Positions 58,101 to 64,000 of a DNA stretch of 64,000 nt are shown piece after piece. A model generated the notes under the pieces. It saw only the letters and a list, made by a program, of their open reading frames with translations, did no database searches and was not told the DNA's origin. Within the stretch, counting starts at the first letter, position 1, and every line of letters begins with the position of its first letter. Origin of the DNA: Dicaeum eximium (lineage: Eukaryota > Chordata > Aves > Passeriformes > Dicaeidae); assembly GCA_013396995.1 (NCBI GenBank), contig VWZP01003801.1, forward strand, positions 97,726 to 161,725, in the 5' to 3' direction. The translations under genes and the position numbers were made by a program.

Positions 58101-61100
58101 AAAGCACCCGAAAAAAATTTCAGTCACTGGCCACTTCACACGTTTCATTTCTGGTCAGTATAAGTATAAGCTGGGAGGGAAGCGGCAGACTCCAAAGATC
58201 AGCAATGATCAGTGTAACTGCAGTGATTTTAACCTAAGCTAAATTATACCTTTTCAGTACTAACAGAATTTCATAGAAAGTCCCATTGTTCAAGATTAAT
58301 TTCTACATTTTAAACTCATATACTGTTTCAGTAACAACCATCTCTCAACAACTCCAGCAAAAAGTTTCCATCATTTTTTGAATATGTGTCAGAGCCACTT
58401 TTTTCCTCCTTCACAACCTTCTCTTCATGTGAAACTGAAAATTTTAGAATTCCTTTCAAATATTGCCTCAGCCCAGTGACTCTCATGGGAACAGACTGCT
58501 TCACTATTACTCAGAAAAAGGAATGATGCCTAAACTCAGAAACTGGAAGAGCAACAGAAAGCTACAAACTTTGCTTACAAGAACAGCCTGCTCCCCATCC
58601 ATCTCTGCTGTGCAACACTGTTAAAAAAAAAAAAATCAAGCAAAGGATTTCACGGAGAGGATCCTAGTTACACTTTCATACGGTTCTGCAAAAACCATAG
58701 AACTTACATCAACATTTGGACATCCCATTTCATTGTCCCTGGGATTCTCTTTCCATGTGTGATTCAACAAATTTCTGCTGACCAGTTTCAAGCTGACAGA
58801 CCCAAGCTGTACCCAAGAGAGGCTTAACTAATGACTGCAGGTTTCAGTGCATAGTCTCACTTTTATAACATGCTAGTGCTTTATTCTTTATGAATTTATT
58901 ACTGCTGTCTGCACATGTAAGACTCAGAAATGCAGGAGCAGGAAACAGGAACTGTGACACATCAATTTCAACTCTTATGTTGTTCCATGGCAGCTTGTGG
59001 GGAAAGTCTTCTCCCAGTTTCTGAGTTTTTCATCTTCTTACAAATTCTGTACCGGAACATTTCATAAAGGATACTTTGAACCTGCAGTGGCCAAAGAGAA
59101 TCGACCAGAGATCAAACCTCTGTTGTCAGATGCAAACACTTCTGTGCTCAGATTCTTGACTTTGAGTGACCCACAACATGCTCCTCCATGTTTCAAGAGT
59201 TAAGCTGGAAAGGTAACAAGCACCACTCTTAGCAGCACTAATGGTGATTTCCACAGGTGTGAAAAAAATGCCAACAACCTTGGGACTTGGGCATCCAAGT
59301 GTCTCCCACCTCAGGCAGAGCATGCAAGAAACAGGCCCTCCAAACAGTACCACGGCAGGGTAGAGTTAAGGTATTTCCTTTGCATATCTCACAAGTCACA
59401 GCTTTAACCTCAGCAGAGATCCTCCTACTGATAAGTGACATATCTCAAGAGACAGATTTGGGATGGCATACCCCAAAATGCAACGTCCTAGTATAACTTT
59501 CCACCTCCTGCCCAGCCACTGTCACAGATAAACGATGTGTTCCAGCCCTGAGTCCTTATCCTGGGGCATGGGCGGGGAGCAGACACAAGCATTCAGCTGG
59601 AGTCCCCAGAGCTCTCTGTACACATCACCCCAGTGCTCACCTGGGCATTCAGCTCCACACTGCAGAAAGTCAGAACAACTGCTGTCAGCTGTAAAGGTAA
59701 GACAGCACATACACTCTGCTTGGTTCTCTTATGCCAAAATGATTGATTTGGGGCTATTTGCAAATGTTTTCATTAAATAAAAGATTACCCTTGCAACAGA
59801 TGAGATTTCTTGCTTATGAGACATACTGCTCACACCCATCATGAATTTTTTTTGCACAGCAATACGCGTTCGGAGATGTCATGACATGCTAACATTTAAA
59901 TGCCTTTATTCAAACACAAACAGCCAAAATGCTGCCTCAAGTTCTGTTAGACCAAGTAGTCTCACTAGGTGTGAGAAAAAGCCTCAGTCCTCAGTGAGCA
60001 CACAGAGCAGCACACAACAGGATCTACAGTGCACAGACAATTGCTTTATTTCAAATTTGCTATAACCAAGTTTTCCATATTAAAGAAATAGAATTGAAGT
60101 TTCTGCTGCAACTGGCCTTAACTGAATTACATTTTTGTGTTGTTCCAGTCATACTTTATATATTTTCAGTGAAGTTATATGGAATTCATGCCATGATCTT
60201 TTTTTATACATTTGACAGTGTATCTTCAGTAATTTGTAATTTTCTGTACACCTTGGTATTTCATTACCCATAAAGACTGGCAAGTAAATACTAAACAAAG
60301 ACTTTCTAATTCCTAGGTTAAAAAAAAAAAAGAAAAAAAAGAAACATTGTATGGTCCATTTATTTACACAGATTAGTAGTATTTTTCTACTAATTAACTT
60401 TTTGCCATCTTTCAAAATGAGCGATCACTCCAGCTTTCAGCTGTATTGACATTCTGCAAAAGTATACCTACAATATTCTGCTGGTTTGAAACAGTTCAGC
60501 ACCAAGCTTAGGCTATAACACTTCTCCACCATCCCAGATCAAGACATTGCAACTCACATATGATCAGCTTCTCAAACAAACAAGAACAGATGAAGGCAAG
60601 ACTACATCACCAATTTTCAAGCAGGGAACTAAGGGTTTGTCTAAATAAAGCACTCCACACAGAGTGATCAAAAGCACAAACTCAGGGACTGGCACAGGTT
60701 TGTCAGCATGCAGTGGATGGTGGCTCACTCTCCTTTCAGAGTGTGAGTTACAGGGGACAGCCTGAGCTGGCCGCACTGGGCGCGGCACCAAAAGGCGGAG
60801 ACCCTGTTCCCCTTCTCCGGTCCCCACCACATCCTCTGCACTTCCACCCATATGCTCTCCCCTATTTATTTTGTGAGGGCTCTGGATGCCTGACAAGTCT
60901 CTCAGTGAGCCAGTTCAGTTCACTATCTTGGCAAAAAAATAATCCAGCAAAACCCGAAACATAAAATAACCCCAACACAGCTTTCTGCTGGGTTAGCAAG
61001 CTGGAGGAGTTCAGAAAAGGAATCCAGCAGGAACCAGAGCTGGCAAAGAAAAAAGGCAGAACTCCCCGTTGGGTGAGAGAGCAAGGGGGAACAAAACTTC

Positions 61101-64000
61101 CCCCATTCAGCAGCAGAGCAGTTGGATATGCTCAGCTGTCTGGTGTAACTTCACCCGGAGTAACCTCGCTCGCAGGGTGCAGTTCTGCAATAGTTTCAAG
61201 CTGACTTCAGCTGGCACGGCTTCAGTGCAGCCTCCCCATCCCTCCCTGCACTGGTGCTAACCTGACCCCACAGTCAAGCAGTTCAGGCAGAAGCCAGCAG
61301 AAAACTCTTCCTTTCAAAAATGAAATGCACTTGTTTTCTGAATGTTAATCTTCCTGAATAGTTCACTACTGGGGCAGGCATGGGCCAGAACAGCAGCAGA
61401 AGTGACACTGGAAAGAACAGGGCTGTCAGCCTGAACTGCCATGGAACACTATTGTGCACCAAAAACCTGCACAAAGCTGTACAATGAATATACTGTGCAT
61501 CACAAACACCCATTCCAGTTTAACACACACATTTCCATATGCAAGCAAACCCTGAGGTGGAAATTAGAAGAACTGCACAACAAAGCGAGTTTGTGAAAGC
61601 TCAGAACCTTTCACCCTGCAAGTATCCTTGTTCCCTCTTAACTTCCAGGCCATCTTGAACCCCAACATCCTGAGGTTCATAAAACTGCAAAAGAACTTTG
61701 AACCAGCAAGCCAGTCTCCTCTACAGTCAAAAAGAGCCTACTTAATCAAGCAGTCATCTTTTCTTCAAAGGTTCACTTCAGATGTATTTATACAGGAAAC
61801 TTCCAGATCTTAGCTGTAGTGAAAGTTAATCTACAGCCATATTACTGAAAGCATTCTTGTAAGTTATTCCAATTCAATGCCACTGAAACGCAGCAAATAA
61901 TGCTTTAGTGTCTTTAGTTAAAGGCCACACAAATGCAAAATGCTTATGTACTCTTCCAAGTATCTATAAATTGATAGTGCAGCTCAGGTTGAGGCATGCT
62001 ATTTAAAGGGCTCCATGTTGAACCCCCAGGGCATTTCAGTTTCCCAAATCACTGGTTCTCAAACTTTTCCCAGTGTACTCCTTCCTGCCTACAAGCAAGG
62101 ATACGTTCTCACCTCCTAACTCTCTCCCATAAAAACAGTTGAGAACTGCTCCTTGGCAGCCGTTTCCACACCAGGGGTTCCAGTCCTAAAACCTGACTTA
62201 AAGCGTTCCCAGAAAAATGTAATGTGGGCAGAGGCAGCACTGGGAAACATGACCACACTGAAAAAGATGCCTCTGTTCCCATTCTCTGCACTACCTGGAG
62301 CTGTGATGAAAAGTTTCAGTCTTCCTGGTCCCATCCTTCCAGAGCTGTAACTTCTGCACCTCCCATATTCTGCTCCCAGAAGCAAGTGACTTTCTGTCCT
62401 GCAGTGTGAGCAATATTGTCTTATGTGGGCTTCCTTATCCAAATATGACCATCAACATAATCCTCAAACATTCTCTGCCACTTATTTTCATGATTCAAAG
62501 TCATGCAAAACCAAGAGACCACATAATCTGATGCCAATGAACTAAAACTCCAAGCTGCATCCTCTTTTTCTTTTTTTTTCCTTTACTGAATCAGTAGCAG
62601 CAGGCGTGTTCTGTTAAAAAGTTCGGTGGCAAGCCTCAGATGCCTTCCCTATCAACAAATTGCATTTCAAACTGCTTACTTTAAAATCAAGAAAGAAAGA
62701 AAGTATCAGAAAGAACTTCAACCGTTTTCCAGGTTGCTGGCATGGTCACTGAAAACATTTTGTCCTGTAAACCAGCAAGGCTGCAGAAGAAAACCCTGGT
62801 ATGAGTTCTGTGAGGACAACAGGAATAGGCCTGAGTCACTAAATGAGCAGCTACCAAATCCAGACAATATCTTCTTGTCAATGTGTATGATTGCAATTGT
62901 AATCATCTTCTAAATATGAACACATCAAAAGCACCGTGACCTTTCTACTATGAAATTACTTTGAAATATTTTCGGGCATTTTGGTTTTAAAGCTAACTCA
63001 CATTCTGCCTCAAAAGGCTGCTTGTAAGTTAAAAAAAACAACAACAACAACAACAAAAAAAAAACCAAAACAAAAAAAAAACCTAGGCTTGTTTAGAACA
63101 GGATGAAAACAGAAAAGTTTGCTGCCTTGAAAACTAGATAGAACTGAGTGTTTGGGATCCCTCCCCTTTGCTAAACTTAGCCCTTCTGTGACCCTCAGAG
63201 AGGAATGCAGGACCTGTCTGCGTTATCAAGTTTATAAGGATTACACTTTAGCATAAACAACAGATCATTTCTGAACTTCACTCTAAAAGTCAAATTCCTG
63301 ACCATTTCTCAATGCCACTCTTCTACGTTCCTCTCTTTTAGTCCCCCCTTTTTTCTTCATATTTGGTGAATGTGGGACTATTAGATTCCTGACCACAAAA
63401 GAAATTACTTCTCCCGCTCACTAAAAGCTTGCCACTCAAACTGCTGACAAATCCTCCCACATTTTTCCACCTTTAAGTATGAGTACATCAGTACACTTTG
63501 CTGAATATTTCCCATATTGCTCATTAAAATAATTGAGGTTTGTGCATGTCTGGCAGGAGGAAAATAAAACTCACCAAGAAATACTTTATTTCTCAAATAT
63601 ATTATTTAAAATATAGTTTGTTTGTTCTCCTTGTTTCAGCATTTAAATTAGATTTAAGGATCAGAATGATGCAGATTTACAATTTAAACAACCATATTGA
63701 TGCTCCTATAGGACTTGTGGCAACAGAAACTAGCATTAAGACTATTATTTGCTGAAGCTTTCTTTTTTTGGGCTACAGCTTTTCAAGTTCAGACTCATTG
63801 GTTGAAGTGAGGGAAAAATCCCTTTAGCTATTTTTGTTACAGGAAAATACTACTTCACCACTGGCTTGGGTGGGGGGAAGGAGGACGATGAACCAGAACC
63901 TCCTGATTTGTCCCACACATCAACCTTCAAGACAAAGAGCATCTTTGCTAATTATAGAAAAAAAAAATTTAAACTAGGAGCAGTTGAAAAACTGTTTCTC
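55171..64000. other. Right-hand flank, no supported gene
   Basis: AT-rich unique sequence with A-runs (58620-58633, 60319-60342) and many short chance frames. In mammals THUMPD3 lies upstream of SETD5 on the same strand, but I find none of its THUMP or methyltransferase motifs here, so it must lie beyond the window if synteny holds. Confidence 0.5.
63029..63082 (+). repeat. A-rich (CAA)n simple repeat
   Basis: An A-run, then about six CAA units, then A-rich sequence with CCAAAAC interruptions. It has the composition of a decayed poly(A) tail, but no retroelement body was recognised in front of it. Confidence 0.85.

Noticed and set aside
1..64000. CRISPR arrays, operons, prophage, tRNA or rRNA genes
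   Set aside because: The sequence is vertebrate nuclear DNA. No regularly spaced direct repeats and no recognisable tRNA or rRNA sequence was seen, though a scan with a covariance model was not possible.

Overview
The window is vertebrate nuclear DNA, most likely from a bird. CR1 LINE fragments with the bird-type 3' end occur repeatedly, no mammalian SINEs are visible, and the one gene I can read is a vertebrate chromatin regulator with short exons and medium-sized introns. Almost every long open frame is chance or antisense. None of the window looks bacterial, viral or plasmid-like.

The window holds essentially one complete protein-coding gene, SETD5, on the minus strand. I could follow its coding sequence from the ATG at 42576-42574 to the TAG at 4824-4822. 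It has 23 coding exons, all joined in phase, giving 4461 nt or 1486 residues plus stop. The protein has, in order, a half PHD-like zinc cluster, a basic nuclear segment, a SET domain with a non-standard catalytic motif (RFIRRSCTPN), a post-SET Cys cluster, a long acidic/basic disordered region, a block shared with KMT2E, and a Ser/Pro-rich tail ending VKTQTGLS. Two small in-frame exons (39 nt and 57 nt) have counterparts in KMT2E and look like optional cassettes. Two introns use GC-AG instead of GT-AG ends.

Layout: 1-3130 is GC-rich and gene-free. A plus-strand poly(A) signal at 1284 suggests the 3' end of a convergent neighbour (LHFPL4 by mammalian synteny, which is inference). SETD5's 3' UTR is 3135-4821. 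Its coding exons and introns fill 4822-42680. A CpG-rich promoter-like block lies at 43200-43560, with YY1 and ETS motifs facing SETD5 and two strong splice donors facing the other way, as expected for a divergent non-coding transcript. From 43561 to 64000 I find no supported coding exon. This stretch is AT-rich intergenic or 5'-flanking DNA with one older CR1-like fragment, simple repeats, and a locally GC-richer patch (50500-51600) with E-box and X-box-like motifs.

I found no convincing new multi-gene system. The points most worth a second look concern SETD5 itself: paired GC-AG introns, two paralogue-conserved mini-exons, and a SET domain and PHD finger that have both lost canonical residues. 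The divergent promoter is also of interest.
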